A stretch of DNA of 64,000 nt from Rhodococcus wratislaviensis (GTDB lineage Bacteria > Actinomycetota > Actinomycetes > Mycobacteriales > Mycobacteriaceae), in NCBI RefSeq assembly GCF_900455735.1, contig NZ_UAUI01000005.1:1-64000 (forward strand), given 5' to 3'. Below, in pieces: positions 38,677 to 47,459 of this stretch. Under the pieces are notes generated by a model. The model was not told where the DNA came from, made no database searches, and saw only the letters and a list, made by a program, of their open reading frames with translations. The number at the start of each line of letters is the position of its first letter. Within the stretch, counting starts at the first letter, position 1. The translations under genes were made by a program, and so were the position numbers.

Positions 38677-38780
38677 GACAGGTCAGCTTAACGAGAGCCG
38701 GCGAGCTTCTGCCAAGGGAGGTGGTCAGGCGGCGGGTTGCCCGGACCCGGCTACTGACCAGTACCTTTTCCTGCTCGTCC

Positions 38781-38786
38781 TAGGCT
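38781..38786 (+). promoter_or_regulatory. -10 element for a leaderless birA transcript
   Basis: TAGGCT, 6 nt, then ATG at 38793. This favours 38793 over the GTG at 38787 as the birA start. Confidence 0.5.
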
Positions 38787-38792
38787 GTGGTG

Positions 38793-39641
38793 ATGTGGAC
38801 CGACCTGAACCGACCTCCTCTCAACGCCGACAATCTGCGTGCGGCACTCGTCCGCGGTGACGACGACAGCGACACCCGCAGGTTCTGGGCGCGCCTCGAC
38901 GTCGTGCAGGAGACCGGGTCCACCAACGCCGATCTTCTCGCGCGCGCCGCGTCGTCGAGCTGCGACCGGCACGTGCTGCTCGCCGAATTCCAGGGCAGCG
39001 GCCGGGGCCGCCACTCACGCGCCTGGGTGAGTCCGCCGCAGGCGCAGATCGCGGTCTCCGTGTTGCTGACGATGCCGGGCATGGGCGTCCAGGACATGGG
39101 GTGGCTGCCACTGCTGACCGGTGTCGCCGTCGTCGACGCGCTCCGCGCGACCGCCGAGGTGCCCGCGGAACTCAAGTGGCCCAACGATGTGCTCATCGAC
39201 GGCCGCAAGGTCGCCGGCATCCTCGCCGAGGTGTCCGCCACGGCACCGGATCCCGCGGTGGTCGTCGGGATCGGTCTCAACGTGAGCCTCACGAGGGACG
39301 AGCTGCCCGTCGAGCACGCCACGTCCCTCGTCCTCGAAGGTGCCGAGGTCAGTGACCGCGACACCCTCGTGCGGGCGGTGCTGCGCGCCATCGCCGATCG
39401 CTGGCAGCAATGGCACGACTCCAACTGGGACGTCACGGAACTCGCCGCGGCCTACCGCGCCCGCTGCGGCACGCTCGGCCAGCGGGTGCGCGCCGAACTG
39501 CCCGGCGGTCGCGAACTGATCGGCATCGCAACGGACGTCGACGCGGAGGGCCGGGTCGTGATCGCCCCCGACGGCCAGCCCGGAACGGTCGCCGTCGCCG
39601 CAGGTGACATCACACATTTACGCCCGGTGCGCACCGAGTAG
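38793..39641 (+). CDS. birA: Biotin-[acetyl-CoA-carboxylase] ligase
   Basis: A 282-residue class I biotin protein ligase that attaches biotin to AccA3-type carrier lysines via biotinyl-AMP. Catalytic motifs are GSTNADLLARA, the GSGRGRHSRAW loop, KWPNDVLIDGRKVAGIL and VVGIGLNV, with an SH3-like C-terminal domain. It lacks the N-terminal helix-turn-helix of E. coli BirA, so it is not a repressor. It is divergent from accD5 by about 115 bp, as Rv3279c is from accD5. Confidence 0.93.
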   Translation: MWTDLNRPPLNADNLRAALVRGDDDSDTRRFWARLDVVQETGSTNADLLARAASSSCDRHVLLAEFQGSGRGRHSRAWVSPPQAQIAVSVLLTMPGMGVQDMGWLPLLTGVAVVDALRATAEVPAELKWPNDVLIDGRKVAGILAEVSATAPDPAVVVGIGLNVSLTRDELPVEHATSLVLEGAEVSDRDTLVRAVLRAIADRWQQWHDSNWDVTELAAAYRARCGTLGQRVRAELPGGRELIGIATDVDAEGRVVIAPDGQPGTVAVAAGDITHLRPVRTE

Positions 39642-39657
39642 TGCCACACTGTGGTAC

Positions 39658-40215
39658 ATGAGTACCTCAATTCCGGAGTCCTCCGTCACCGCGGCCCGGC
39701 GCACGTTGACCGGCCTCACGGTGGTGCTCGGTCTGCTCACACTGGGTCTCGGCATCGCGGTGCTCGTATGGCCGCACGTGACGCTCACGGTTCTGGCCGT
39801 CCTGATCGCCATCCAGTTCTTCGGCTTCGGGATCGTCCAGATCATCCGGGCGTTCGCCGACGTCGAGGCCGGGGGAGCCGCACGGACGCTGGTGGGCGTA
39901 TCCGGCGCCCTGGCAATACTTCTCGCGTTCCTCGTGCTGAGGAGCCCGCTCCAGACCGTCGTGATCATCGCGCTCGTCGTCGGTGCATGGTGGGTGTTCC
40001 GGGGTGTCCTCGAAATCGTGGAAGGCGCCTCGGGTTCGGTCGCGGATCGCGGGCTGACCATCGTGCTCGGCGTGATCAGCGTCGTCGCCGGAGGCTTCGT
40101 GCTCCTGCAGCCCGAACTGTCGCTCGAGGTGTTCGTGATCGTGGTCGGAGTGTGGATGGTGCTGTACGGCATCATCATCGTCATCACCCCGATAGTGCTC
40201 AGCCGCATGCGGTAG
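39658..40215 (+). CDS. HdeD-like (DUF308) membrane protein
   Basis: 185 residues and six closely spaced TM helices, in the pattern of the HdeD/DUF308 family (TLTVLAVLIAIQFFGFGIVQ, VVIIALVVGAWWVFRGVLEI, LSLEVFVIVVGVWMVLYGII). It is associated with acid or envelope stress, but no activity is established. ATG at 39658 gives a short cytosolic head; an in-frame start at 39604 lies inside the end of birA and is less likely. The 16-bp gap to birA suggests co-transcription. Confidence 0.8.
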   Translation: MSTSIPESSVTAARRTLTGLTVVLGLLTLGLGIAVLVWPHVTLTVLAVLIAIQFFGFGIVQIIRAFADVEAGGAARTLVGVSGALAILLAFLVLRSPLQTVVIIALVVGAWWVFRGVLEIVEGASGSVADRGLTIVLGVISVVAGGFVLLQPELSLEVFVIVVGVWMVLYGIIIVITPIVLSRMR

Positions 40216-40230
40216 AGGCACACTCTTCGC

Positions 40231-40788
40231 ATGGGATATCCGGAGGACGCCCTCGCCGAGGACGAGGAACTGCTGCTTCACCGTCATCCACACTGGAAGA
40301 TGCTGTTGCTCCCCGCCGTCACCTTTCTGCTGGCGACGGCCGTGGCGGGTTTCGCGGCGGGGTTCGCCGAGAACAAGCTGGACGGCTCCGCGCTGAACGT
40401 CGTGCTCGTCGTCGTCCTCGTGGTGTGGCTGGGCCTCGTCGTATGGCGCTGTGTCGCGCCGTTTCTCAGCTGGAAGTTCACCCACTTCATCGTCACCGAC
40501 CGTCGTGTCCTCATCCGTCAGGGTGTGATGACGCACACCGGGATCGACATTCCGATGGGACGCATCAGCAACGTCCAGTTCCGGCACGGCCTCCTCGACC
40601 GGATGCTCCGCACCGGAACGCTCGTCATCGTGTCGTCTTCCGACGACCCGCTGGAATTCGACGACATCCCCGACGTCCAGCGTGTCCACTCGCTGCTCTA
40701 TCACCAGGTGTTCGACGCGATGGATCTCCACCGCGAACGGGAGCGAGACGACCCGCGCGGCGACGCCGACACCGGCAAAGGCTGGTAA
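40231..40788 (+). CDS. Bacterial PH-domain (bPH2, YdbS-like) membrane protein
   Basis: 185 residues: a short head, two TM helices (about residues 27-70), then a PH-like beta domain (FIVTDRRVLIRQGVMTHTGI, IPMGRISNVQFRHGLLDRML, TLVIVSSSDDPLEFDDIP). It corresponds to Rv3278c. YdbS-like proteins are envelope proteins of unknown role. It lies 15 bp after the HdeD-like gene. CACACT lies 6 nt before the ATG, a weak -10 candidate. Confidence 0.82.
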   Translation: MGYPEDALAEDEELLLHRHPHWKMLLLPAVTFLLATAVAGFAAGFAENKLDGSALNVVLVVVLVVWLGLVVWRCVAPFLSWKFTHFIVTDRRVLIRQGVMTHTGIDIPMGRISNVQFRHGLLDRMLRTGTLVIVSSSDDPLEFDDIPDVQRVHSLLYHQVFDAMDLHRERERDDPRGDADTGKGW

Positions 40789-40815
40789 CCGGTCACAGCC
40801 GTCTTCGCACCTCCG

Positions 40816-40821
40816 TACGCT
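40816..40821 (+). promoter_or_regulatory. -10 element for a leaderless response-regulator transcript
   Basis: TACGCT, 6 nt, then GTG at 40828. Confidence 0.45.
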
Positions 40822-40827
40822 GTGGAG

Positions 40828-41508
40828 GTGACTGCTGTATTGCTTGCCGAAGATGACGAAGCCATTGCCGCCCCGCTGTCGCGGGCACTGGGCCGGGAGG
40901 GATACGACGTCACCATCGAGCAGACCGGCCCGGCAGCGCTGGAGCAGGCTCTCGACGGAGCGTACGACCTGTTGATCCTGGACCTCGGCCTACCGGGGAT
41001 GGACGGACTCGAGGTGTGCAGGCAAGTGCGCGCCCACAGTTCGGAACTGGCAGTGCTCATGCTCACCGCACGCACCGACGAGGTCGACTTCGTCGTCGGA
41101 CTCGACGCGGGCGCCGACGACTACGTGGGCAAGCCGTTCCGGTTGGCGGAGCTGATGGCCCGGGTGCGCGCCCTGCTGCGCCGTCGCGGCGGCGGCGAGG
41201 ATTCCGTCGTCGAGGTCGGCGGCATCCGGCTCGAACCGGCGGCCCGACGGGTGCTCGTGAACGGAACCGAGATCGCCCTCGCCAACAAGGAGTACGAGCT
41301 TCTCCGGGTGCTGCTCGAACACGCGGGTCAGGTGGTCTCCCGCGACACCATCCTCGCCGAGGTCTGGGGCGACGTGGAACTGCGCGGCTCGAAGACACTC
41401 GACATGCACATGTCGTGGCTTCGCCGGAAGATCGGTGACGAGGGCCCCGCCGCCGAGCGTCGCATCGCGACGGTCCGCGGCGTCGGTTTCCGCATCAACA
41501 CCGACTAG
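40828..41508 (+). CDS. OmpR/PhoB-family response regulator
   Basis: A 226-residue two-component regulator. The receiver domain has acidic pocket EDDE at 8-11, phospho-acceptor D52 in LLILDLGLPGMDG, T80-region LTARTD and K102-region GKPF. The C-terminal winged helix (ALANKEYELLRVLLEHAGQV, RGSKTLDMHMSWLRRKIG) binds DNA. GTG at 40828 is favoured by the upstream -10; GTG at 40822 is two codons longer. The kinase gene follows 8 bp downstream. Targets are unknown. Confidence 0.92.
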   Translation: MTAVLLAEDDEAIAAPLSRALGREGYDVTIEQTGPAALEQALDGAYDLLILDLGLPGMDGLEVCRQVRAHSSELAVLMLTARTDEVDFVVGLDAGADDYVGKPFRLAELMARVRALLRRRGGGEDSVVEVGGIRLEPAARRVLVNGTEIALANKEYELLRVLLEHAGQVVSRDTILAEVWGDVELRGSKTLDMHMSWLRRKIGDEGPAAERRIATVRGVGFRINTD

Positions 41509-41516
41509 GCGGGGTA

Positions 41517-42851
41517 GTGCGCCGCAGAATTCTCCAGTCGATCCTCGCAGTCGTGATCCTGACGGCGCTGCTGCTCGGTGTGCCGCTCATCTACACGGCG
41601 TGGCTGTGGGTCGAGGATTTCAACCGGAGCGATCTCCAGGTCCGGCTCGATCGGATGGCGACGGAGATCATCACCCAGGAGGGCGTCAACGGTGTCGTCG
41701 AGGGTGATCTCGACACGAACTCCCTGCGTCTGCTGACGCCCGCCGGGGGCCGCCTGGTGGTGGTCTATCCGACCACCGACGACGGCGCCGCGCGAGTGGA
41801 CATCGGCGAATCGTCCGTGCAGTCGCCGCTCGTGGAATCTCTCGCGATGGGCACGTCCGGTTCGCTCCGCCTCGAAGTGCCGTCCGACGAGATGCGCACC
41901 CAGCAACGCCAGGCCGTCGGTGCCGTCGCGCTGCTGGTGCTCGTGTCCATCGCGGCAGGCACCGTGGTCGCCTACGTCACAGCGAAGCGGCTCGCCGATC
42001 CGCTGCGGGACGTCGCCAACCGGGCGGCCCGGCTCGCGGAGGGCGACTTCCGGCCGGACGTGCGGCGTCACGGCATCCCCGAACTCGACCGCGTCTCCGA
42101 CGTCCTGGACTCCGCGACCGTCGAGATCGCGGGACGGCTGCAGCGCGAACACGCACTCGTCGCGGACGTCTCACACCAGCTCCGCAGCCGGCTCACCGCC
42201 GTCCGCCTCCGGCTCGACGAACTGTCCGTGCACTCGGACCCCGCGGTCGTGGTCGAGGCCGACGAGGCGATGGCGCAGGTGGACCGACTGACCGTCGCGA
42301 TCGACGAACTGGTCCGCTCGTCACGCAGCAACGGCACCGAGACCCAGGTGTCGGTGATCCGGGAGCTCAGTGTGGTCATCGCGGACTGGAAGCGGCCGTT
42401 CGAGGACGCCGACCGCGAACTGGTGCTGCGCGGGGACACGAACGTGATGGCGTCGACCACCGGTTCCCGGCTCCGTGAGGCCGTCGCGGTGCTCGTCGAC
42501 AACGCGCTCATGCACGGGGCGGGGACATGCACCGTCGCGGTGCGTCTGATCCAGGGTCAGAATCTCAGGACGCCCGGCGAGGAGACCTCGCCGCGCGAGA
42601 CGATGGTGTGCGTCGAGGTGTCGGACGAGGGAGTCGGGGTCAGCAACGACCTCGCGCCACACATCTTCGATCGCGGTTTCTCGGGGGCCGGTTCGACCGG
42701 TGTGGGCCTGGCGCTGGCCCGTGCACTCATCGAGGCCGACGGTGGCCGGCTGGAACTGCAGCGTCGCCGTCCGGCCCTGTTCGCGATCTTCGTTCCCCTC
42801 GCGCGCGAGCACGTGCCGACACGGGTCACCGGGATCCGGGAACCGCGCTGA
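41517..42851 (+). CDS. Sensor histidine kinase
   Basis: 444 residues: TM1 at about 8-28, an extracytoplasmic sensor of about 110 residues, TM2 at about 135-157, and a HAMP-like linker (AKRLADPLRDVANRAARLAE). The dimerisation box has H220 in VADVSHQLRSRLTAVRL. The ATPase has N box LVDNALMHG, G1 DEGVGVS and G2 STGVGLALARAL. The partner is the OmpR-type regulator just upstream. The small sensor domain has no recognisable fold. The last codons lie 3 bp from the convergent gtrA-like gene. Confidence 0.92.
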   Translation: MRRRILQSILAVVILTALLLGVPLIYTAWLWVEDFNRSDLQVRLDRMATEIITQEGVNGVVEGDLDTNSLRLLTPAGGRLVVVYPTTDDGAARVDIGESSVQSPLVESLAMGTSGSLRLEVPSDEMRTQQRQAVGAVALLVLVSIAAGTVVAYVTAKRLADPLRDVANRAARLAEGDFRPDVRRHGIPELDRVSDVLDSATVEIAGRLQREHALVADVSHQLRSRLTAVRLRLDELSVHSDPAVVVEADEAMAQVDRLTVAIDELVRSSRSNGTETQVSVIRELSVVIADWKRPFEDADRELVLRGDTNVMASTTGSRLREAVAVLVDNALMHGAGTCTVAVRLIQGQNLRTPGEETSPRETMVCVEVSDEGVGVSNDLAPHIFDRGFSGAGSTGVGLALARALIEADGGRLELQRRRPALFAIFVPLAREHVPTRVTGIREPR

Positions 42852-42854
42852 CGA

Positions 42855-43439
42855 TCAGGAGTGGCCGAACTCTTCCTCGACAGCTTCGTCGACGAGGTCC
42901 GGATCGATGATGTGCACGTTCTCGTCGGGGAAGGCGAACCGGCGGAGCGCCCAGAACCGGAACACCATCTGCAGCAGGTTTCCGATGATGTAGTTGAGCA
43001 CGAAGTCGACCACCACCAGTGTGGTCAGGTTCTCCTGGCTGGCACGGATGTCGAACACGTTGTTGGCGATCCACAGGGGCGCGGCGGCGAGGAGTACGCC
43101 GATCCCGCTGATCGTGAAGAACAGCAGGGCCTCGTGGTGTCGTTCACGTCCGCCACGGTTCTTGAACGACCATTCGCGGTTGAGAATGTAACTCAGGACC
43201 GTCGCGAGAATTCCGGACAGAACTTTTGCGACAACAGGCTTCTCTTCGAGGATCGTCAGGCTCAGCGAATAAAAGATGGCGAGGTCGAAGATCATGGTGG
43301 TGCCGCCCACAATCGCGAACTTGATCAGTTCGTGATGCCGCAACGCGAGAGCCCGAAAAGGCTGGGGAACGCGTGCTAGGACGCCGTCGACAAATGACAC
43401 AACGGATGAGTTTACGAAAGTCGGACCGGATACCACCAA
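42855..43439 (-). CDS. GtrA-family polyprenyl-linked glycan translocation protein
   Basis: 194 residues with four TM helices in the GtrA arrangement (ELIKFAIVGGTTMIFDLAIF, VLSYILNREWSFKNRG, LLFFTISGIGVLLAAAPLWI, VVDFVLNYIIGNLLQMVFRF). The family flips or assists polyprenyl-phosphate sugars in wall polysaccharide assembly. It corresponds to Rv3277. The start is uncertain: GTG at 43439 is the longest, but GTG at 43400 follows TAAACT at 8 nt and begins close to the family N-terminus. Confidence 0.88.
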   Translation of the reverse strand: MVVSGPTFVNSSVVSFVDGVLARVPQPFRALALRHHELIKFAIVGGTTMIFDLAIFYSLSLTILEEKPVVAKVLSGILATVLSYILNREWSFKNRGGRERHHEALLFFTISGIGVLLAAAPLWIANNVFDIRASQENLTTLVVVDFVLNYIIGNLLQMVFRFWALRRFAFPDENVHIIDPDLVDEAVEEEFGHS

Positions 43440-43530
43440 TTGGCGGCGAGATCATCAGGAGAATCACAGAAAGTGCGGACCGGCACCTCGGCGGCGGAAC
43501 CCCGCGCCGGACGTGACAAACTAGTGACCC

Positions 43531-44790
43531 GTGACCGGCAACTCTGACTCCACACCGCGTCCCACGACACCCCGCGATCTGACCGCCGGGCAACCCGTCG
43601 TGACGATGATCGGTGGCGGCCAACTCGCGCGGATGACCCACCAGGCCGCGATTGCGCTCGGCCAGACACTGCGGGTGCTCTCGGGCACCGCCGACGAACC
43701 CGCTGCGCAGGTGAGCCCCGACGTCGTCCTCGGCAGCCACACCGACCTCGACGCGCTCCGCAGGGCCGCGGTCGGGTCGCACGCGCTGACCTTCGACCAC
43801 GAGCACGTGCCCACCGAGCACCTCGACATCCTGGTCGCCGAGGGCGTCAACGTGCAGCCGCCGCCGACGGCACTCATCTATGCGCAGGACAAGCTGGCGA
43901 TGCGCCGCAAGCTCGCCGAACTCGGCGCACCGGTCCCGGCCTACGCCGAGGTGACCTGGGCCGAGGACGTCGTCAAATTCGGCGCCGAACACGGATGGCC
44001 GGTCGTGATCAAGGCCGTCCGCGGCGGTTACGACGGTCGCGGCGTGTGGATCACCGATGATCTCGACGAAGCCGAGCGCATCGTCACCCGGCAACTCGAC
44101 CAGGGTGTCTCCCTCATCGTCGAGGAAAAGGTCGAGATGCGGCGTGAGCTGTCCGCGATGGTGGCGCGGTCACCGTTCGGCCAGGGCGCCACGTGGCCCG
44201 TCGTGGAGACGGTGCAACGCCACGGGCAGTGCGCCGTGGTCCTCGCCCCCGCCCCCGCTCTGCCCGACTCGGTCGCCGAGGCCGCCGAGGAACTCGCGCT
44301 CCGCATCGCGTCCGAACTCGGGGTGGTCGGCGCGATGGCCGTCGAACTGTTCGAAACCACCGACGGAACGCTCGTCGTCAACGAACTCGCGATGCGCCCG
44401 CACAACTCCGGCCACTGGACGATGGACGGCGCCCGTACCTCACAGTTCGAGCAGCACCTGCGCGCCGTCCTCGACTACCCGCTCGGCGACACCGCACCGC
44501 TCGCGCCGATCACGGTGATGGCGAACGTGCTCGGTGCGCCGACGGCCCCCGAGATGAGCATGGACGAACGCGTCCACCACCTCTTCGCCCGGATGCCCGA
44601 CGCGAAGATTCATCTGTACGGCAAGGGTGAGCGTGAAGACCGGAAGATCGGCCACGTGAACATCGTCGGCGGACCCGGCTCGATCGACGACCCCGAGTAC
44701 GTGGCGCGGGTGCGCGAGCGTGCCGAGCGCGCCGCCCACTGGCTCTCGCACGCTGAATGGACCGACGGATGGGATGTACACGGTGAGTGA
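43531..44790 (+). CDS. purK: N5-carboxyaminoimidazole ribonucleotide synthase
   Basis: A 419-residue ATP-grasp enzyme converting AIR, bicarbonate and ATP to N5-CAIR in purine synthesis. It shows [63 protein letters not shown] and [15 protein letters not shown]. The length is typical. It overlaps purE, whose product uses N5-CAIR directly. It matches Rv3276c-Rv3275c. Confidence 0.96.
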   Translation: MTGNSDSTPRPTTPRDLTAGQPVVTMIGGGQLARMTHQAAIALGQTLRVLSGTADEPAAQVSPDVVLGSHTDLDALRRAAVGSHALTFDHEHVPTEHLDILVAEGVNVQPPPTALIYAQDKLAMRRKLAELGAPVPAYAEVTWAEDVVKFGAEHGWPVVIKAVRGGYDGRGVWITDDLDEAERIVTRQLDQGVSLIVEEKVEMRRELSAMVARSPFGQGATWPVVETVQRHGQCAVVLAPAPALPDSVAEAAEELALRIASELGVVGAMAVELFETTDGTLVVNELAMRPHNSGHWTMDGARTSQFEQHLRAVLDYPLGDTAPLAPITVMANVLGAPTAPEMSMDERVHHLFARMPDAKIHLYGKGEREDRKIGHVNIVGGPGSIDDPEYVARVRERAERAAHWLSHAEWTDGWDVHGE

Positions 44791-45301
44791 CACGGCAGCA
44801 CGGCAGGGCGCACAGGTCGGGCTCATCATGGGCAGCGACTCGGACTGGCCCACCATGGAGGCCGCCGCCGAGGCGCTCGCCGAGTTCGGGGTGCGTTTCG
44901 AGGTGGGTGTCGTCTCCGCGCACCGCACACCGCAGCGCATGCTCGACTACGCGAAGGACGCGGCCGGCCGCGGCATCCAGGTGATCATCGCCGGCGCCGG
45001 GGGCGCCGCCCACCTACCGGGCATGGTCGCGTCGGCCACCCCACTGCCCGTCATCGGTGTGCCCGTCCCGCTGAAATACCTCGACGGCATGGACTCACTG
45101 CTCTCGATCGTGCAGATGCCCGCAGGCGTCCCCGTCGCAACCGTGTCCATCGGCGGCGCCCGCAACGCCGGTCTGCTCGCCGTCCGCATCCTCGGCGCCT
45201 CCGACCCCGCACTGCAGCAGCAGATGGTCGCGTTCCAGGACGGGCTCGAGAAGATGGTCCTGGACAAGGACAAGGCACTGCGCGACAAGCTGCTGGGCTG
45301 A
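44774..45301 (+). CDS. purE: N5-carboxyaminoimidazole ribonucleotide mutase
   Basis: A 175-residue octameric mutase converting N5-CAIR to CAIR. Signatures are [36 protein letters not shown] and [16 protein letters not shown]. The start is ATG at 44774 or GTG at 44783; both lie within the end of purK, giving translational coupling. A long hairpin follows the stop. Confidence 0.95.
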   Translation: MYTVSDTAARQGAQVGLIMGSDSDWPTMEAAAEALAEFGVRFEVGVVSAHRTPQRMLDYAKDAAGRGIQVIIAGAGGAAHLPGMVASATPLPVIGVPVPLKYLDGMDSLLSIVQMPAGVPVATVSIGGARNAGLLAVRILGASDPALQQQMVAFQDGLEKMVLDKDKALRDKLLG

Positions 45302-45308
45302 CCGCGTC

Positions 45309-45381
45309 GAACTGAGCCGCCACTCTTCGCTGCTCCGGGGCCGAATCAGCCCTCGGGGAGCAAGGAGTGGCGGCTCAGTTC
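45309..45381. terminator. Bidirectional terminator between purE and the DUF559 gene
   Basis: GAACTGAGCCGCCACTC at 45309-45325 pairs perfectly with 45365-45381, and the inner sequence continues as an imperfect stem (GGGGC/GCCCC). It begins 8 bp after the purE stop and ends on the stop codon of the convergent gene, so it can serve both strands. No U-tract is present. Confidence 0.8.
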
Positions 45382-46231
45382 ACTTCGGGCGCCGACTGCG
45401 ACGCCGTCGACGCACCGCATCGATGATCTCGGCGGCGACCACATCGGGATGCGCCAGCACGTCGTAGGCAGCGAAGCGGAGCACCATCCACCCCTCACTG
45501 ACGAGCCAGTTCTGAGGCCGTCGGTCGTTCCGGAACACGTCGGGCTCGCTGTGGAACTCGCGGCCGTCGACCTCGACCACGATCCGCGCCTGCTCGTCGG
45601 CGAAATCACCCACGTACGGACCGATCGGGTGGTTGGCCTCGAGCGGGAAACCGCGAAGGCTGAGCTGGCGACCGAGTACCCGCTCGGGTTCCGACGCGGC
45701 TCGGAGGGCAGCGTGGCGTAACAGTCGCCGTGCCGCGGGCGCACCGTGCCGACCGTGGTGAGCGGCGCAGAGGTCACGGAACTCGTGCGGATCGACGCTG
45801 CGGTCGAGTTCGCTGTCGACGAGGGACGCCACGTCTCCTTCGGGCATGACGACTGCGCAATCGAAGAGCGCCTGGGCGGGCGACACCGCCGGAAGAAGGG
45901 ACACCATCGACACCGTGTGCGGTGCGAGGTCGCGGCGGTACAGCCGAAGCCAGTCCGGCGGCGTGACGCGGAGGCCCCGGGGAATCGTCGCCTCGACGAC
46001 CGCCGGCTCGGGCAACCAGCCGTAGAGCCAGGCCGCGGTGCGGTGGCTCAGGACCGCGGCCGGCCGCCATGCCGACACGGCGGCACACCGCACGTACGTG
46101 TCGGGTTCGACGAGGGAATACACCGTGGGCAGCACGCGGTGGTAGCTGCCACTTCGGCACCGGGCGGCGATGGTACTGCGGGTGATTCCGGCGTCGGTGA
46201 GTTCTTTCAGGGTACGAATGCGTGCGGTCAT
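45380..46231 (-). CDS. AbiEi-like winged-helix + DUF559 (Vsr-like) endonuclease-fold protein
   Basis: 283 residues. The N-terminus (TLKELTDAGITRSTIAARCR, then SGSYHRVLPTVYSL) resembles the helix-turn-helix of AbiEi-type antitoxins. The C-terminus (EPERVLGRQLSLRGF, VGDFADEQARIVVEVDGREF, WLVSEGWMVLRF) is a DUF559/very-short-patch-repair-like nuclease fold, with acidic residues D209, E220 and D222 as candidate metal ligands. Such fusions are common, unassigned actinobacterial genes. ATG at 46231 is chosen; ATG at 46243 is four codons longer. No toxin partner is adjacent. Confidence 0.75.
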   Translation of the reverse strand: MTARIRTLKELTDAGITRSTIAARCRSGSYHRVLPTVYSLVEPDTYVRCAAVSAWRPAAVLSHRTAAWLYGWLPEPAVVEATIPRGLRVTPPDWLRLYRRDLAPHTVSMVSLLPAVSPAQALFDCAVVMPEGDVASLVDSELDRSVDPHEFRDLCAAHHGRHGAPAARRLLRHAALRAASEPERVLGRQLSLRGFPLEANHPIGPYVGDFADEQARIVVEVDGREFHSEPDVFRNDRRPQNWLVSEGWMVLRFAAYDVLAHPDVVAAEIIDAVRRRRRSRRPK

Positions 46232-46339
46232 GATCGACAGCATCGTGGTGGGCGCGTCATCCCTGCCGCGCGCGAACTGGGACTTCAGGTTGGTCTGTGG
46301 ATGGGCGAGAAGTTGTGGATGAACCTCGCCTCGAGCACT

Positions 46340-46345
46340 TATCCT
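46340..46345 (+). promoter_or_regulatory. -10 element for the leaderless HEXXH mini-protein transcript
   Basis: TATCCT, 6 nt, then GTG at 46352. Confidence 0.45.
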
Positions 46346-46351
46346 GCGCCT

Positions 46352-46732
46352 GTGAAACGCAGCCGCGGTGTGCCGATGATCCGAGCGTCGCGGGGGAACC
46401 CCCAGTCCGCGGCGATCACACGGCTCGCGCTGGCGTACGCCCGACTGTGGGGCGCCCGCATCACGTTCGACGCCGACTTCGGCATCTTCGTGTGCAGAGG
46501 GATGCGGGGTGGGTACGCACGCGGCGGGACGACGATCGGCGGCGCATTTCTCACCGGCCGGGACCCGGCGAGAGCGCTCGTGCGGCACGAAGCGGTCCAC
46601 GCCGACCAATGGGCTACGTACGGGTGGACCTTCGCGCTGCGGTACCTGTTCGAGGAGTTGCGGCACCGCGGTGCCCGGAACAGGTTCGAGATCGCCGCGG
46701 GCCTCGCGGACGGCGGCTACCGGGAGAGTTGA
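46352..46732 (+). CDS. Small conserved protein with an HEXXH motif
   Basis: A 126-residue protein with an H79-E80-AV-H83 motif followed by ADQWATYGW, and a downstream E113 in RNRFEIAAG. This is the layout of a minimal gluzincin-type zinc site (HEXXH plus a later Glu). There is no signal peptide and no known pro-domain. Family name and substrate are unknown. GTG at 46352 is supported by a -10 hexamer at leaderless distance; ATG at 46376 is the alternative. It overlaps the convergent TIGR03089 gene by 16 bp. Confidence 0.72.
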   Translation: MKRSRGVPMIRASRGNPQSAAITRLALAYARLWGARITFDADFGIFVCRGMRGGYARGGTTIGGAFLTGRDPARALVRHEAVHADQWATYGWTFALRYLFEELRHRGARNRFEIAAGLADGGYRES

Positions 46733-47436
46733 CGGGTGATCTTCTCGGTGTCCACGCGCCTCGACCGGGCTGCGGGGTCGGCGTTGGTGACCTGCACGAG
46801 TGACGCGCCGGCCGCGAAGACGGCCACCAGACCGTCGATCAGGGCGTCGGGGGAGTCCCACGCCTCTTCGGAGAGCACCCGGTCGGTACCGGTGATCCCC
46901 TGCGATTCGGCGGAGGCGAGCGCCGCGGCGAGAACGTCGTCGACGCTCTTGCCCGCCAGTGCGGGTCCGGCGACCGTCGGCCGGAACTGGTCGCCGTGGA
47001 CGCGCACGGACGTGGCGTAGTCGGTGATGCCGACGGGGAGGTCGGGGACGGGCCTGCCGAACGCGTCCAGCGACAGTGCCGCTACCTCGGGTACGTCCTC
47101 GACGTCGCCCAGGTGCTGGGCCGAGACGAGTGCGATCTCGGCGTCCGCATCGGGTTCGAGCACGACCTCGGCGCCCGCCCACCATGCGCCGAGCAGAACC
47201 GCGGCGGTCTGCCAGTGCGCGGGAAGGAGCACCGCGACGCGGGCGCCGGGCTCGACGCCGAATTCGTCACGCAGCAGGTTGGCGGTTTTGGCCGCCCAGT
47301 TGGCGAGCGTGAGGGCCGAGAGTTCGACCCGTTCGCCGGTGGCGTCGTCGTAGAACGTGACGCGCGGTCCGGCCGGGTCGTTCTTCAGGATGGGGTCGAG
47401 CAGGGCGTCGGTCAGCGTGCGGGACGCATGGTTCAT
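46717..47436 (-). CDS. TIGR03089-family protein (truncated AMP-ligase N-domain)
   Basis: 239 residues. The N-terminal half reads like acyl-CoA synthetase/AMP-binding proteins (VTFYDDATGERVELSALTLA, NWAAKTANLLRDEFGVEPGA, VAVLLPAHWQTAAVLLGAWW), but the P-loop, A5 and C-terminal domains are missing. It is therefore unlikely to adenylate anything. This is the actinobacterial TIGR03089 family (Rv3268 in M. tuberculosis). ATG at 47436 lies 24 bp after the LCP gene and is preceded by GTG at 47442. It is probably co-transcribed with the LCP gene. Confidence 0.82.
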   Translation of the reverse strand: MNHASRTLTDALLDPILKNDPAGPRVTFYDDATGERVELSALTLANWAAKTANLLRDEFGVEPGARVAVLLPAHWQTAAVLLGAWWAGAEVVLEPDADAEIALVSAQHLGDVEDVPEVAALSLDAFGRPVPDLPVGITDYATSVRVHGDQFRPTVAGPALAGKSVDDVLAAALASAESQGITGTDRVLSEEAWDSPDALIDGLVAVFAAGASLVQVTNADPAARSRRVDTEKITRQLSR

Positions 47437-47459
47437 GGACACGATCCGTCTCTCGTTTT

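Noticed and set aside
37054..38691. Long plus-strand open frame antisense to accD5
   Set aside because: Same artefact of extreme codon bias; accD5 on the other strand is unambiguous.
45380..46231. Toxin-antitoxin pair with the AbiEi-like protein as antitoxin
   Set aside because: No AbiEii-type nucleotidyltransferase toxin is adjacent; the HTH-DUF559 fusion stands alone.
45746..46351. Upstream extension of the HEXXH mini-protein
   Set aside because: It is the antisense shadow of the DUF559 gene; a -10 hexamer 6 nt before GTG 46352 supports the short form.
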